A stretch of DNA of 64,000 bases from Procambarus clarkii (GCF_040958095.1 NC_091195.1:29319835-29383834), one strand, 5' to 3'; counted from the stretch's first letter, positions 11,201 to 21,983 are shown. Numbers and translations: made by a program. Notes: generated by a model not told the origin, from the letters alone.

Positions 11201-12429
11201 ACAGATGTTTAACTTGTTTACAGCACAAGGGACATGTTTCAGGACCTAATCCAATTCAGGTGTACCCAGCAACTAAAGCTCCTTGGGAACGAATATCGAT
11301 GGATTTATTGACAAATTTTGCGGAAACAGAGAAAGGGAACAAACATTTGCTTGTAATGGTCGATAATTTTTCACGGTTTTGCGAACTAGTTCCTATCCCG
11401 AACAAAACAGCAGAAACCATAGCCAGCGCATTCCATGACCAAATAATTTGTAGATATAGTATGCCTAAAGTAATCCTTTCAGATAATGGTCCAGAAATCA
11501 GTAATAGTATTCTAACTAGCTTGTGTGATTTATATAACATCAAAAAATGTAGCATCATGCCTTATCATCCGGCAAGTAATGGACTAGCCGAACGTACTAA
11601 CAGGAAAGTGTTAGATGCCTTGAGAGTCACGTTGAATTTTGATAACAACAATTGGGATGATTTTATACCCTTAATTCAGTGTGCTATAAATTCTTCAATT
11701 AATGTTTCTACAGGTGACACACCTCACGCTATTCTTTATGGTACAGATAAGATCCTCCCTAATGAATTGATTAACGTACCTCCTACTCCCTTATGTAACA
11801 TAGATGATTTTGTTCAAGTGAAGCATAGACAAATGCAATTAGTATTCAAGAAAATACGAGAACAACTGTCCAAAGCTACAGCCGAGTTCACTCTAGCAAG
11901 AAATGCACGAACTAAACCCAGTAAAATAACTATTGGATCTGTAGTAATGATACTTAACCAGCACAGGTCTGGTCCTATGTACAAGTTAACTAAGAAATTT
12001 TTGGGTCCATATAAGGTAATCGAGCTTATTAAAGGTAACAAATACAGACTTAAGAACTTGTTAACAGGAGAGTATATAAATGAACATTTAGACCATATGA
12101 AGTTAGCTAAAATGACTGTTGACGAGACTGATGAGGAAGATGACAATGAACTTACCCAGACAGATACTCCTACTCTGACACCACCTTCTGTGGTTGACAG
12201 ACCACTGGATGTTCAGCAACCCCATACTAGCAATTATAATCTTAGATCTAGACCTCTCGTTTCAACCGTGCACTCACCACATGTCCATTGGCTAGATGTT
12301 AACGAGGATATCTCTCAAGATGATAGTTTGTCACATGAAGTTTCACCTGTTCCGGACCTTCAGTCAGAGCCAGAGTTGTATAGTGCTCTGGATGAGCTAG
12401 GTGTAGATATCCGCAGAATTTATAATTGA
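8200..12429 (+). CDS. pol: E1 Pol: protease, RT, RNase H, integrase
   Basis: The open frame begins after a stop at 8197-8199. The part beyond the slip site runs uninterrupted to 12429. Counting from 8308, domains in order are: aspartic protease with DSGA near residue 73; reverse transcriptase at about 430-640 with the YLDD catalytic box near 576; RNase H from about 720 (TDGSDIG, later TDHQPL); integrase HHCC zinc finger from about 929 (..H..H..C-X2-C); integrase catalytic core with D near 997, D near 1058 (SDNGPE) and E near 1094 (GLAERTNRK). A basic GP-Y-like end follows (LGPYKVIEL). The last 90 residues are acidic and contain NYNLRSR. All catalytic residues checked are present. There is no chromodomain and no envelope gene downstream. 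Confidence 0.95.
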   Translation, partial: CSVTECWSSECSLHVVGKPPRPSANQFKLANPSALPVYSVATQNRFGHLTEEDTDSRPVVDVDGSTVNLTQTRRTYPRQHKSKVVTCPVSSDGPLVSAIVHGRVLKVFLDSGAKINIVKPSALRDIESKHPTILKQSHIPFLSGISGNKVKVQGKIDLPLKFNDVTLSITCLVVDIIHFPGDILLGLYTMIDENIALFPHRWNISIKDHVIPLCSMYRQGHEFNLQSDYVNFVDTRLASVGLSDHCRGSIPEKTGTRLKHSSCAVVKENEYRDFLEGDALTDSRCLARLAASISEVSGSMATDTVLHPHSLTRIRVKVQGVPELSDVIAESETCKVNGTFVEPSWHTVQDGTVTLYIANTSNTDIHLQSGTHVVDFAHYSLPVRVVDDVSMDHTVCTLTPGEQGSQPEVQAQHLSPTDFPDSVAQLLEILNRNRAVVALPGEKLGLTPLITHKIPLEQGTTPIYVPAYRLPHSQRAEADRLVEEMLQSDVIESSNSPWNAPLILVPKRDGTWRPVIDYRKLNRVTIPDRFPLPVLNDLLQSIGRNKVFSTLDLLQGFWQILLDEESKQLTAFSTPNGHFHLKRMPFGLRSSPITFSRLMTNLFRRLIGSTLLVYLDDLIIMSQDVQTHFQNLEKVLANLAEANLKIKLAKCSFLKQKINFLGHTVTPSGITLNESKIIAARDFPTPRTAEAVRQFTGLVGFYRSFIAGFSIIAAPLYKLQRKDEPFVWGEAQDQSFKKLKAALISSPVLRYPDFSKPFTLVTDGSDIGLGSALLQTEGHRDHAIAYASRTLSKEEKNYSATEREALAVVWALKHFKDTIYNYPVHVLTDHQPLIPLFKNKNPVGKFARYLLTIQEFNPTFGYIPGKQNVVADAFSRHVAAIQLNYPALDATVVETEQRQDPIWAPVIKFLTKQDTRPIHKPPVPLKELVMLDNLLCRVVKLGTARRKCCQLVVPAVLVPTVLKIIHDAPASAHPGKDRTLQQGRLKYFWPKMAKEIAHYVDRCLTCLQHKGHVSGPNPIQVYPATKAPWERISMDLLTNFAETEKGNKHLLVMVDNFSRFCELVPIPNKTAETIASAFHDQIICRYSMPKVILSDNGPEISNSILTSLCDLYNIKKCSIMPYHPASNGLAERTNRKVLDALRVTLNFDNNNWDDFIPLIQCAINSSINVSTGDTPHAILYGTDKILPNELINVPPTPLCNIDDFVQVKHRQMQLVFKKIREQLSKATAEFTLARNARTKPSKITIGSVVMILNQHRSGPMYKLTKKFLGPYKVIELIKGNKYRLKNLLTGEYINEHLDHMKLAKMTVDETDEEDDNELTQTDTPTLTPPSVVDRPLDVQQPHTSNYNLRSRPLVSTVHSPHVHWLDVNEDISQDDSLSHEVSPVPDLQSEPELYSALDELGVDIRRIYN
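8248..8254 (+). promoter_or_regulatory. Slippery heptamer for -1 frameshift
   Basis: GGGAAAC lies in the gag reading frame as G GGA AAC, the X-XXY-YYZ form used for -1 ribosomal frameshifting. The pol frame is -1 relative to gag and is open from 8200, so a slip here gives a continuous Gag-Pol frame. The in-frame gag stop is 31 bases downstream. I could not confirm a downstream stem or pseudoknot. Confidence 0.75.
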
Positions 12430-13193
12430 GTGCACTCTGCAGTTATTCTGTTTGTTTTGAAAAAAAAAAAACTCATTTGCAGTATTTCTACCACATGTGT
12501 CTTATTATTACCATTATATATAATGTATTGTTTTTCTGAACTTTATTTTGTTATAAATTAGATGCCATTGTTAAGTCTACTACCATTTGTATTTTTACAG
12601 TGCTTGTCATAAGAGTTATTATTGTTCTAGCAACCACATTGTGGCCAGTGAATCCTGACTGCTATCACGCAGATGTTAGTCTTCTTGTTCCAGGTCTTGT
12701 ATATAGCTTGTAAATATATGGCACATTAAATATATTGTACATTGGTCTTGTAATTATATTGTATATTTCAGAGAAAAAAAAAAGAGAAAAAAAGAAAATC
12801 ATTATCTATCTTGAAATTCAATTGTGGTTGTTAGGTCAGAACTTTGTTCCATTAATGTAATAATTGTTTAATTTTGTATGGTTTTCAAGCACATGCCATT
12901 GACACATGTTAATAATTTTGTTTAGGCAATACCTTGAGTTGTATTGTTCATATCTGATCAGTAGACATACACATGTTCTTAATACTCTGGTTTAATCAAA
13001 GCATTGTTACCATGATTTTCACCTATTATGATGAATTTTTTTTTGGTGCATATGCCGAGTTGTTAGTATTACGCACACCTGATCTTCTTTCAATGTTTTA
13101 TTATGCAAATTTCACATGTAAGCCATTATTGAATGCCACCGAGGTCCTTTCAGTATCATTGTAACTATATAGCTAGCCAGAGCTTGTCGACTT
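12430..13193 (+). other. E1 3' untranslated region
   Basis: AT-rich, no domain-bearing ORF. A purine tract (A/G only) lies at about 12771-12799, some 410 bases before the LTR. No polypurine tract touches the 3' LTR itself. Confidence 0.65.
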
Positions 13194-13212
13194 GGTAGCG
13201 TGTCCGAGCGGT
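13194..13212 (+). ncRNA. tRNA-Leu 5'-end-like segment abutting 3' LTR
   Basis: The 19 bases GGTAGCGTGTCCGAGCGGT match the 5' end of a typical eukaryotic tRNA-Leu (AAG/UAG type), through acceptor strand and D-arm into the D-loop, with one mismatch (T for G in GTGGCC). The match ends where the LTR begins. The rest of a tRNA is absent, so this is not a tRNA gene. It sits where the polypurine tract is normally found. The tRNA comparison is from memory. Confidence 0.6.
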
Positions 13213-13446
13213 GTTATACTCAAATTCTATGTCAGTTGAAATGTAACCAATCACAGGCAAGTAGGCCTCTGACGTCATGCCAGACAGAGGAGCATCAAGC
13301 CATGCTCCCAGCAGCCTCAGTTCTCTCTCAGACCCAGAGTAAGGTGGACCTAGGTTGGCCAGATATATACCGTGTTGTCTCGGTCAATAAATATATACAG
13401 AAGCGACTACTGTGTCTACATTCTACCCGAACAAGGCAAATGAATA
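13212..13446 (+). repeat. E1 3' LTR
   Basis: Same length as the 5' LTR, with about five substitutions. It keeps the CRE, TATA-like and AATAAA motifs. It is followed by GAAC and the continuation of LINE A. Confidence 0.93.
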
Positions 13447-14335
13447 GAACTCCAGACCTTTCCAGATATTTTAAAAAAGTGAGAGTAATCCCTGTCCACA
13501 AATGTGGTGATCTCACAGATGTTAACAACTAGACCTATATCAATCCTGCCTAACTTGTCAAAAATATTTGTAAAACTAATCTACAAGCAGCTTTACTCTT
13601 ATCTAGCCTAACACAATATACTTAGCTCTTGTCAATATGGCTTCAGACCCAAAAAAAGCACTAGCGATGCACTTATTAGTACGATTAATTAACTTGATTC
13701 ATGCAGCTCTTGATAAAAAGGAGTTCCCTGTTGGGTTATTTGTGGACCTGCGTAAGGCTTTTGACACTCAACCACCAAAACCTTCTTCTTAAATTACATC
13801 ATTATGGAGTCAGAGGACACACCCTGCAATATCTCAAATCTTACCTTACTGACAGGCTCCAGTATGTTTCTGTGAATAATTCAATTTCTTCCACCCTACG
13901 CATCAACATCGCTGTTCATCAGGGCAGCATACTTGGCCCTCTCCTCTTTCTCATCTACATTAATGACCTTCCAAATGCCTCCCAACCCCTCAAACCAATT
14001 CTATTTGCTGACGACACAACCTTCATTTACTTCATTTTACTTCTGACCCCCTTGCTCTAAATGCCACAGTAAATACTGAGCTAAATAAATTCCATCTTTG
14101 GCTAACCTGCAACAAACTCACCCTTCACATTGACAAAACTTTCTATATTCTGTTTGGCAATAAATCCTCTAATCAAATAAATCTCAGAATAAACAATACC
14201 CAAATTTGTAACAAAGTAGATGGCAAATTCCTTGACGTTCTCATTGACCTCAAGCTGCATTTCCAGGGACACATTCTAAATATATCAAAAAAAGTTTCAA
14301 AAACTGTTGGCATTCTTTCTAAGATCAGATATTAT
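13447..14335 (+). pseudogene. LINE A, middle part: reverse transcriptase remnant
   Basis: Continues LINE A after E1. RT blocks are recognisable but broken by stops and indels: PISILP region near 13540, [10 protein letters not shown] near 13740, then the ORF at 13701-14060 with [16 protein letters not shown] and FADDTTF. It stops at 14335 (..AGATATTAT), where a minus-strand LINE begins. The missing consensus sequence resumes at about 15348. Confidence 0.9.
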
Positions 14336-15347
14336 AAACAAATAAATAAAATAAATAAATAAATAAATGTTTATTCAGGTAAGGTACATACATACATGAG
14401 ATTTTTACAAAAATTGATAGGTTTATAGATAGAGCTAGTACATACAATGCCTAAAGCCACTATTACGCAAAGCGTTTCAGGCAGGAAAAACATTAAAGAC
14501 TAAAACTTAATACTAATTCAGTTTAAAGTATAAAATGTGTTGAGAACAAATAAAAATAAAAATAAGAAAGGGGGGAACATGGCTGAAAAAGCAGTACAAA
14601 TAAAATTAGGTCGACAAACAGCGTTGTTTTAAAAAACAGACATGGGTTGACAATATAGGGGTAAGGTAGGTTACAGGGAATTTATTAGGTAGTGTTTCGT
14701 TTTTATCTTAAATTGGTTGAGAGAGGTACAGTCTTTAACATGATTAATTGGGAAGGTCATTCCACATTCTGGGTCCCTTGATTTGTAGAGCATTTCTAGT
14801 TTGATTAATTCGTACTTTTGGAATATCAAAACTGTATTTGTTTCTGGTGTGGTTCTCATGGGTTCTGTTACAACCTTCAATGAAGCTTTTGAGGTCAGCA
14901 TTGGCATTACAGTTCAGCGTTTTATATATATGTATAATACACATGAGAGAATGTGCAGTGACATAATGTCTAACAAATTCAGAGATTTGAGTAGGGGCTC
15001 CGAGTGATGTCTGGGGCTAGAGTTGGATATTGTCCTAATAGCAGCTTTGTGTTGAGTAATTAGAGGACGTTAATGGTTTTGGGTAGTAGAACCCCAAACA
15101 CAAATACCATAGATGAGATATGGAAAGATGAGGGAGTAATAGAAGGTCACCAGGGCAGGGCAGGGTACATAATACCTCATCCTAGAAAGAATGCCAACAG
15201 TTGTTGAAACTTTTTTTATATATTTAGAATGTATCCCTGGAAATTCAGCTTGTGGTCAATGAGAACGCCAAGGAATTTGTCATCTATTTTGTTACAAATT
15301 TGGGTATTGTTTATTCTGAGATTTATTTGATTAGATTAATTTGATTA
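14336..15347 (-). mobile_element. LINE B, 5'-truncated, inserted in LINE A
   Basis: Read on minus, this runs from the mid RT region (right) through the LINE C-terminal domain (14671-14907, ending ..KTKHYLINSL), then the 3' UTR with the hairpin motif and an ATTT-rich tail at 14336-14370. It carries frameshifts and encodes no complete protein. The opposite orientation and exact interruption of LINE A show a nested insertion. Confidence 0.88.
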
Positions 15348-15795
15348 GATTACCCCGCCCTGCCCTGGTGACTCTCTATTACTCCCTCATCTACCCATAT
15401 CTCAACTATGGTGTTTGTGCTTGGGGTTCTACTGCCCAAAATCATTTACGTCCTCTAATTACTCAACACAAAGCTGCTATTAGGACAATATCCAACTCTG
15501 GCCCCAGACATCACTCGGTACGCCTACTCAAATCTCTGAATATGTTAGATATTAAGTCACTGCACATTCTCTCATGTGTATTATACATATTTGTTCTCAA
15601 CACATTTTATTCTTTATACTCAATTAGTGTTAAGTTTTAGTCATTAATGCTTTTCTTGCCCGAAACGCTTTGCGTAATAGTGGCTTTAGGCATTGTATGT
15701 ACTAGCTCTATCTATAAATCGATCAATTTTTGTAAAATCTCTTGTATGTATGTACCTTACCTGAATAAACATTTATTTATTTATTATTTATTTAT
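15348..15795 (+). pseudogene. LINE A, 3' end
   Basis: Picks up with PALVTLYYSLIYPYLNYG and continues to SLHILSCVLYI. An internal deletion of the C-terminal domain then joins directly to 3' UTR sequence (GTTCTCAACAC..). The 3' UTR hairpin ACGCTTTGCGT is at 15665-15675. The element ends in an (ATTT)n-type tail at about 15766-15795. Confidence 0.88.
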
Positions 15796-16065
15796 AATAT
15801 GCATAGCATTTTGGGCAAAACGACATTTAAAAACAAATGTCAAAAAACGACACGTCATTGTTTTGGGCACGTTTTAAATTACGTTTAATATACGTGTTTT
15901 AAGAATTTGTAAAGACGAGTATAAAACATGAGGTCATAACGTTTTAATAAAACGTGTTTTAAATGTTATGATAAAACATTTTGGAGCAGAGGTTTTTAAA
16001 ACGGTAATTCTAATTGTTATTTATATAATTTATTAGGTATAATTATCTTTATTGCATTTAGTAGG
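15796..16065. other. AT-rich DNA with ACGTTTTA motifs
   Basis: No ORF of note. Many variants of AAAACGTTTTAA and ACGTGTTTTAA occur, resembling the patch at 490-660. Confidence 0.4.
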
Positions 16066-16409
<344 letters not shown>

Positions 16410-17708
16410 TGTTATAAAATGGTGGGCTTGCTATTAGGGATCTAATATTACAGGGAAGTAGGGGCAGTAGTTAGCATTAAGGGTTATCAAATATGGGAGA
16501 TCTCAAAGGCCCGGCCCCCACTATATAGAAATATATAGAAATAAATCAATTTCTGGTTTGATTAAGTCGTACTCTAGGAATATCAAAACTGTATTTATTT
16601 CTGGTGTGGTGCTCATGGGTTCTGTTACAACCTTCTATGAAGCTTTTGAGATCAGGATTGGCATTACAGTTTAGCGTTTTATATATGTATAATACTCATG
16701 AGAGAATGTGCAGTGACTTAATGTCTAACATATTCAGGGATTTGAGTAGGGGTACCGAGTGATGTCTGGGGCCAGAATTGGATATTGTCCTAATAGCAGC
16801 TTTGTGTTGAGTAATTAGAGGACGTAAGTGATTTTGGGTAGTAGAGCCCCAAGCACAAATACCATAGTTGAGATATGGATAGATAAGGGAGTAATAGAGA
16901 GTCACCAGGGCAGGGCATGGTACATAATATCTGATCTTAGAAAGAATGCCCACAGTTTTTGAAACTTTTTTTGATATGTTTAGAATGTATCCCTGGAAAT
17001 TCAGCTTGTGGTCAATGAGAATGCCAAGGAATTTGCCATCTAATTTGTTACAAATTTGGGTATTGTTTATTTTGAGATTTATTTGATTAGAGGATTTATT
17101 GCCAAACAGAATATAGAAAGTTTTGTCAATGTTAAGGGTGAGTTTGTTGGCAGTTAGCCACAGATGGACTTTATTTAGCTCAGTATTTACTGTGGCATTT
17201 AGAGCAAGGGGATCAGGACTGGAGTAAATGAAGGTTGTGTCGTCAGCAAATAGGATTGGTTTGAGGTGTTGGGAGGCATTTGGAAGGTCATTAATGTAGA
17301 TGAGAAAGAGGAGAGGGCCAAGTATGCTGCCCTGGGGAACACCAATGTTGATGGGTAGGGTGGGAGAAATTGTATTATTCACAGAAACACATTGGTGCCT
17401 GTCAGTAAGGTAGGATTTGATTTGATTTCTTGCCCGAAACGCATTGCGTAATAGTGGCTTTAGGCATTGTATGTACTAGCTTTATCTATATATCAATCCA
17501 TTAATGTAACATCACTTGTATGTATGTACCTTACCTGAATAAACATATTTATTTATTTATTATTATTTATTTATTTATAGGAATAGTCTTACGTCTGGCA
17601 GGGAAGATACAAACAAATGCATCTAGTGATGCGTTTCCCTACAATAAGGCAGTTTATTTAGCTCATTTTTGACCTCTGGTTTCCACTGAGGAACCCAGGT
17701 TCGTAACA
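16410..17708 (-). repeat. G2 left (3') LTR, interrupted by LINE C
   Basis: LTR pieces at 16410-16538 (starts TGTTATAAAATGG) and 17579-17708 (ends CGTAACA) flank LINE C. Compared with the 968-base LTR at 48185-49152, about 700 central bases are missing at the LINE C site. On minus it starts TGTTACG. Confidence 0.8.
16539..17578. mobile_element. LINE C with 5' inversion
   Basis: The left part (16539-17420) is LINE coding sequence on minus. Its ORF at 16696-17382 covers the [14 protein letters not shown] and [10 protein letters not shown] blocks to SLHILS. The right part (about 17426-17578) is the LINE 3' UTR and ATTT tail on plus. Both parts belong to one LINE, but the 5' part is flipped and about 300 bases at the junction are missing. 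This is the expected product of twin priming during insertion. Confidence 0.8.
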
Positions 17709-17724
17709 CTCCTTCCCCCTTCAG
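17709..17724 (-). promoter_or_regulatory. G2 polypurine tract
   Basis: Read on minus, a run of purines (CTGAAGGGGGAAGGAG) immediately precedes the LTR start TGTTACG, as required for plus-strand priming. The same arrangement occurs at 49153-49168. Confidence 0.8.
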
Positions 17725-18011
17725 AGAAAAAAAAAATGTGACTATTAGAATAGAAGTCATATTTTTATGTTAGAATATACAGAGAATAAAAAGGAAAATC
17801 TATGACATAAAAAAATCAATCAAAAACAACAATTTCTTTGCAAGGAAAGTACAAAGGAATTCCCTGAAAGAGGAAAAAAAAAACACATACACAAAAAAAA
17901 AACAGGGAAGTAAATAAATTGGACACGGAATATTTAATGTCACAGGAGAACCTAAAAAAAATAACTAAAGCATGACTATTGGTAAATGGCTTCCTTTGGC
18001 TCAGATGAACG
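17725..18011 (-). other. G2 3' untranslated region
   Basis: A-rich sequence on plus with no ORF, between RNase H and the polypurine tract. It is conserved in the second copy at 49169-49450. Confidence 0.6.
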
Positions 18012-19500
18012 CTACTCAGGCATCCGGGACAGAGCGTCGGCTATCACGTTGAGCCGGACCGGTAGGTGGATAATAGACAGATTGAAATCCTGTAGGTACA
18101 ATGCCCACCTGAGGATGCATTTATTCTTCCCCTTCATCTGAGTCAGGAAGACTAGTGGGTTATGGTCCGTGTACACTTCCACTATATTACCTGTGAGGTA
18201 AACTTTGAACTTTTTCCATGTTAACACTAGCGCCAACACCTCTTTTTCTACCACTGAATAATTGCATTGCGCCTTGTCATATTTCACAGAGTAATAATAT
18301 ACTGGGTGTTCCACCTGATCATCTCCAGTTTGCAACAACACTGCACCAGCACCCGAGTCAGACGCGTCAACATGAATTTTAAACGGTCGGTCGAACCTTG
18401 GACTAGCAAGCACTGGGGCGGAAGCTAAGATCAATTTCAAATTTTTAAATGCCTCTGCACAGTCTGATGACCACTTAAATTTAACGGCCTTCCGCAACAA
18501 GTCTGTGAGAGGAGTGGCAACACTGGAAAAGTTCTAACAAAAGCGTCAATAGTACGCACACATACCGATAAATCGTTGAATGTCCTTTTTAGACTGAAGC
18601 ACGGGATACTCCAGAATGGCACTGATTTTATCTTGCCGAGGTAACACTTTTCCTTGGCCCAATTCAAAACCGAGGTACGTCACTGTGCCTTGGCCAAAAT
18701 GACACTTTTTTGTATTTAAGGTAAGATTTGCCTTTTACAAGATTGCGAACAACTGGCGTAACCTAGCTATGTGGTCAGCCCAATTACTGTCAAAGAGCAC
18801 GATATCATCTAAATACGCCCGACAATTTGGCACATTAGCGAGAAAAGAGTTCATGAGTCTCTGGAACGTGGCAGGGGCATTACGCAAGCCGAACGGTAAC
18901 ACTTGATACTCAAAAACACCCTCGGGTGTCACGAACGCAGTTAGTTGTTTAGCACGTTCAGTGAGTGGGATTTGATAGTACCCCTCGAGAGGTCGAATTT
19001 CGAGATGTACTGGGCGTTTCTCAGCTCGTCGATGCAGTCGTCGAGGAGGGGCAGGGGGTAGGCATCCACAATTGTCACCTTGTTGAGCTGTCGGTAGTCG
19101 GTGCATAATCGCCAGGAGCCGTCTGGTTTGGGGACCAAAAGGCAGGGCGAGCACCAAGAGCCCTGGCTCGGCCGGATGAGGCCGTGCTGGAGCAAGAAGT
19201 CGACCTCCTTCCATATGATGGCCTTCTTTTCTGGACTCATCCGATAGGGTTGAAGGCGAATGGGGGTGTAGTCCATCAACTTGACATCATGGCAAATGGC
19301 ATCAGTCTGGGTCGGGACCTCCCCAAACAGACTGGAGAATTCATCAAGCAACGACTGCACCTCTTCACGTTGGGCCATCTGCAAATGGGACAGTTCCTCC
19401 TCCACAGCATTCACAAAACTAGAATTATTGAGAATGAGATTAGTTGGGTTCCCAGAACAATCAACCCTTCCCTCACTGGAAATGGAAACATTGGTTAGTG
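18012..19500 (-). pseudogene. pol: G2 reverse transcriptase and RNase H
   Basis: Read on minus: the RT N-terminal region with VPKPDGSWRLCTDYRQLNKVT (about 19060-19170), the PFGLRNAPATFQRLM and AYLDD boxes (YLDD near 18804-18821), and RNase H at 18012-18500 (HVDASDSGAGAVL, then YTDHNPLVFL). It ends at the stop near 18012, close to the 3' untranslated region, so RNase H is last in pol. Frames shift near 18520-18740 and near 18960-19000. These enzymes would copy the element RNA. As it stands the gene is broken. Confidence 0.88.
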
Positions 19501-20715
19501 CAATGGGCCTGGGGCCCTGGAACTTTTTCAGCTGATTTACGTGTACGAGCATTACCTGGTTACGCTTGTCAGAGTGTCTCACTTTGTACGTGAGGTCCCC
19601 AGTCTTTTCGGTTACAATGTAGGGGCATTCGTACTTGTGGGACATAGTGTTCCCTAGTCGAGGCTTTAATACCAGGACAGGGTCGCCAGGCTGAAATACC
19701 CGCCACTTAGCCTTAGCATCGTTTCGTTCTTTCATCTTTTCTTGGGCCTTCCCAAGATACTTTAGTGCCGCCGCCTTGCAGTCCTTGAGTCTCTGGTGGT
19801 GTTGCGCAAAGAAAGCCGAACCTTCGGTTAACGTTACGTTCCCTAACAAATTCTCCTGTAACATTTGCAAGGGTCCACGAACTTTATGGCCAAAGACTAA
19901 CTCAAAAGGAGAACAACCCAGTGAACTTTGTAATCCCTCTCTAGCTGCAAACAAAACATATGGTAAATTCTCATCCCAGAAGGTGTGGGAACTCTCGCAT
20001 GATGTCTTAAACATCTGCTTCAGAGTTAGATGGAAACGTTCAATTACCCCCCTGACTCTGTGGATGGTATGGGCTGGAAACCTTATGAGTTATTCCATGG
20101 TTCTTACAAAATTGTTAAAAAATATCAGACTTAAAGTTAGTACCATTGTCAGTTTGCACGACCCGAGGCAGTCCAAAAGTGGAAAAAAATTGCAACATAC
20201 GAGCAACAACAGTTTTTGCTCGGATGTTCCTTACAGCAAAAGCCTCTGGGTAACGAGTCGTGATTCACATCATCGTGATTAGGTAAAAATTACTAGACTT
20301 TGTTCTGGGTAATGGACCAACACAGTCCATTACCACATGAGAAAATGGTTCCTCCGGCACTACAATAGGCCTTAGAGGAGCTTTGGGTGGAGACTGGTTT
20401 GGTTTCACAACAAGTTGGCACACAATACATGCATTACAAAATTTTGTCATCGCTTTTCAGCTTGGGCCTGAAAAAATACTTTAATATTTTGTGATACGTA
20501 ATATTAATACCTTGATGTCCCCCCATAGGATCATCATGAGCAGCTGCCAAAAATCTTTCTCTATAGCAGGTCGGCAACATAACCTGGTGGACTACCTCCC
20601 CACTCATTTGACAAGGGAGCACTCTGTGGTCTCCATTTTCTCATTAAAATCAGATCATTGTAGTAGTACCCAGTTGCTGCATCTACAATTTCCTCCATAG
20701 AGACGGCTGCCTCAT
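19501..20715 (-). pseudogene. pol: G2 integrase, upstream of RT
   Basis: Read on minus: the HHCC zinc finger region (AAHDDPMGGHQG.., then CNACIVCQ) at about 20400-20600, the start of the catalytic core (VVMDCVGPLP) near 20320, the DNGTNFKS block near 20130-20150, and a C-terminal GPY/F-type module (CPYIVTEKTGDLTYKV) near 19600, directly followed by the RT domain. Several frameshifts are present. The right end at 20715 is cut by the E4 LTR. Integrase lies between protease and RT. Confidence 0.88.
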
Positions 20716-21982
20716 TGTAACAAACTAGGTTGTTTGTAAGAATTATCCAGAATGGTTTATCGACAAGGGAGAATGGGAAGCTGGACCCGCGTGATGACCC
20801 GGGACCTGACCCCAGGGAATTCGCGGTGAAAATAATTGACGCTTTGTTCATAGTTTTGCATAATGAACCATTCTATAGTATTCACTTATTTAGAGAAATT
20901 AGCCTTTATTCATTTTGTATTAAAAAATATTGGATAATATTCCTGGTTATAGTACCAAGAGTATTCTAATTATTGGGAGATTTGAGTTAAGTCACCATCA
21001 GTGACGTCACGAACCAGATCTAAGTTGTAAGGCGGAGTGACCAGCGGTCATAGGTCATCAGAGTTGACATGTCCACTATTTCTCAAAGGTCAAATAGCCA
21101 TTTGGTGATCGGGAACAGCTCTGCCGTTAGATGCTTGTGTAATTTAACTTCAGTAAAATAATTCAACCAGTCTGGATCAATTAAGTACAACAGAGGTTAA
21201 TTGTTATAACTTAAACCTTGCTAAGTAACTTGGTAAGCGATGTGGAACAATACAATGCTCTAGTCTGGGGAAGACCAGAGAGAGGACAGATTAGTGTGGT
21301 TTGAGAAACAACTCGGGCAGGTGGCCTTACCATCATTGGCCTCCCGACAGCACGAACATCTAGCTGGTCGCCCAAGGTAGAGTTGCTTTATGAGTTCTTA
21401 TAGGGATTCTCAATTCATTGCCATTCAGGTCAATTAGGGAGTGTTCCAGTAGGGAGTGATAACCATTTAGATTTTGTTTTAGTTTTTCTTTTAATAAATT
21501 AATAGCTAGTAAATTTGCACTTTTATTATTTCCATGTGTTTGTTATATGTGTGTGAATTGGTCCTCGTCACGTGGTCCACACGAGGCAGAGTTGAATTGG
21601 GCGCCGATTCTAACATCGAATCGGAATTCATCATTCCCGTTTAATTAATTCCACATTCAAGTTCCAAGATCATCGGTTATAGTGGGGATCAAGCCCCAAG
21701 GTTGATTAATTAGCATGATCGATCCAGGCCTCGATCAATGCTCTGTGTTACTGGTCTGGTGGTGGCGGCGGAGGCGACTCTAGGGTTTTGCTCGAAGCCT
21801 ATGTCACGTCATACGGGTTGTAGAATCCTAAGTCGGTCAATCGTCTTAGGACCACGTGGCGTGGAGTCGGCTTTAGTAAAAGTTTTGGAGTCCCTTGGTA
21901 GAGAATAAAAAGTAAGAATACGGGTAGAGGGGGGAAAAAGCAGGAAAGATCATTCGAGACACCCCCCCCTCCCCATGTTACA
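20716..21982 (+). repeat. E4 5' LTR
   Basis: 1267 bases with perfect 7-base inverted termini (TGTAACA/TGTTACA). Contains a TGACGTCA palindrome at 21002-21009 and a C-rich tract (21962-21974) just before the right end. Homologous throughout to 33648-34910. Confidence 0.92.
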
Positions 21983-21983
21983 A

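Larger units (their letters stand above)
5322..13446 (+). mobile_element. Ty3/Gypsy LTR retrotransposon E1
   Basis: The element is 8.1 kb and inserted into LINE A. The order is 235-base LTR, primer-binding-like site, 1.45-kb leader, gag, -1 overlap, pol (protease, RT, RNase H, integrase), 760-base 3' region, 235-base LTR. The LTRs differ at about five positions by eye, and GAAC flanks both ends as a 4-base target duplication. Gag and pol have no internal stops, so it could be recently active. RT before integrase places it in Ty3/Gypsy. I see no envelope gene. Confidence 0.95.

Noticed and set aside
12973..13164. Small ORF after E1 pol as an envelope gene
   Set aside because: 63 codons only, no signal peptide plus membrane anchor arrangement, in an AT-rich 3' region.
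13194..13212. Functional tRNA-Leu gene
   Set aside because: Only the 5' end through the D-arm is present; the anticodon arm, T-arm and 3' end are missing.
19184..19535. Plus-strand ORFs across the G2 RT
   Set aside because: Shadows of the minus-strand RT domain.
20716..21982. Solo LTR interpretation of this copy
   Set aside because: A matching copy at 33648-34910 in the same orientation, with primer-binding-like site, gag-pol and G-run between them, makes it the 5' LTR of E4.
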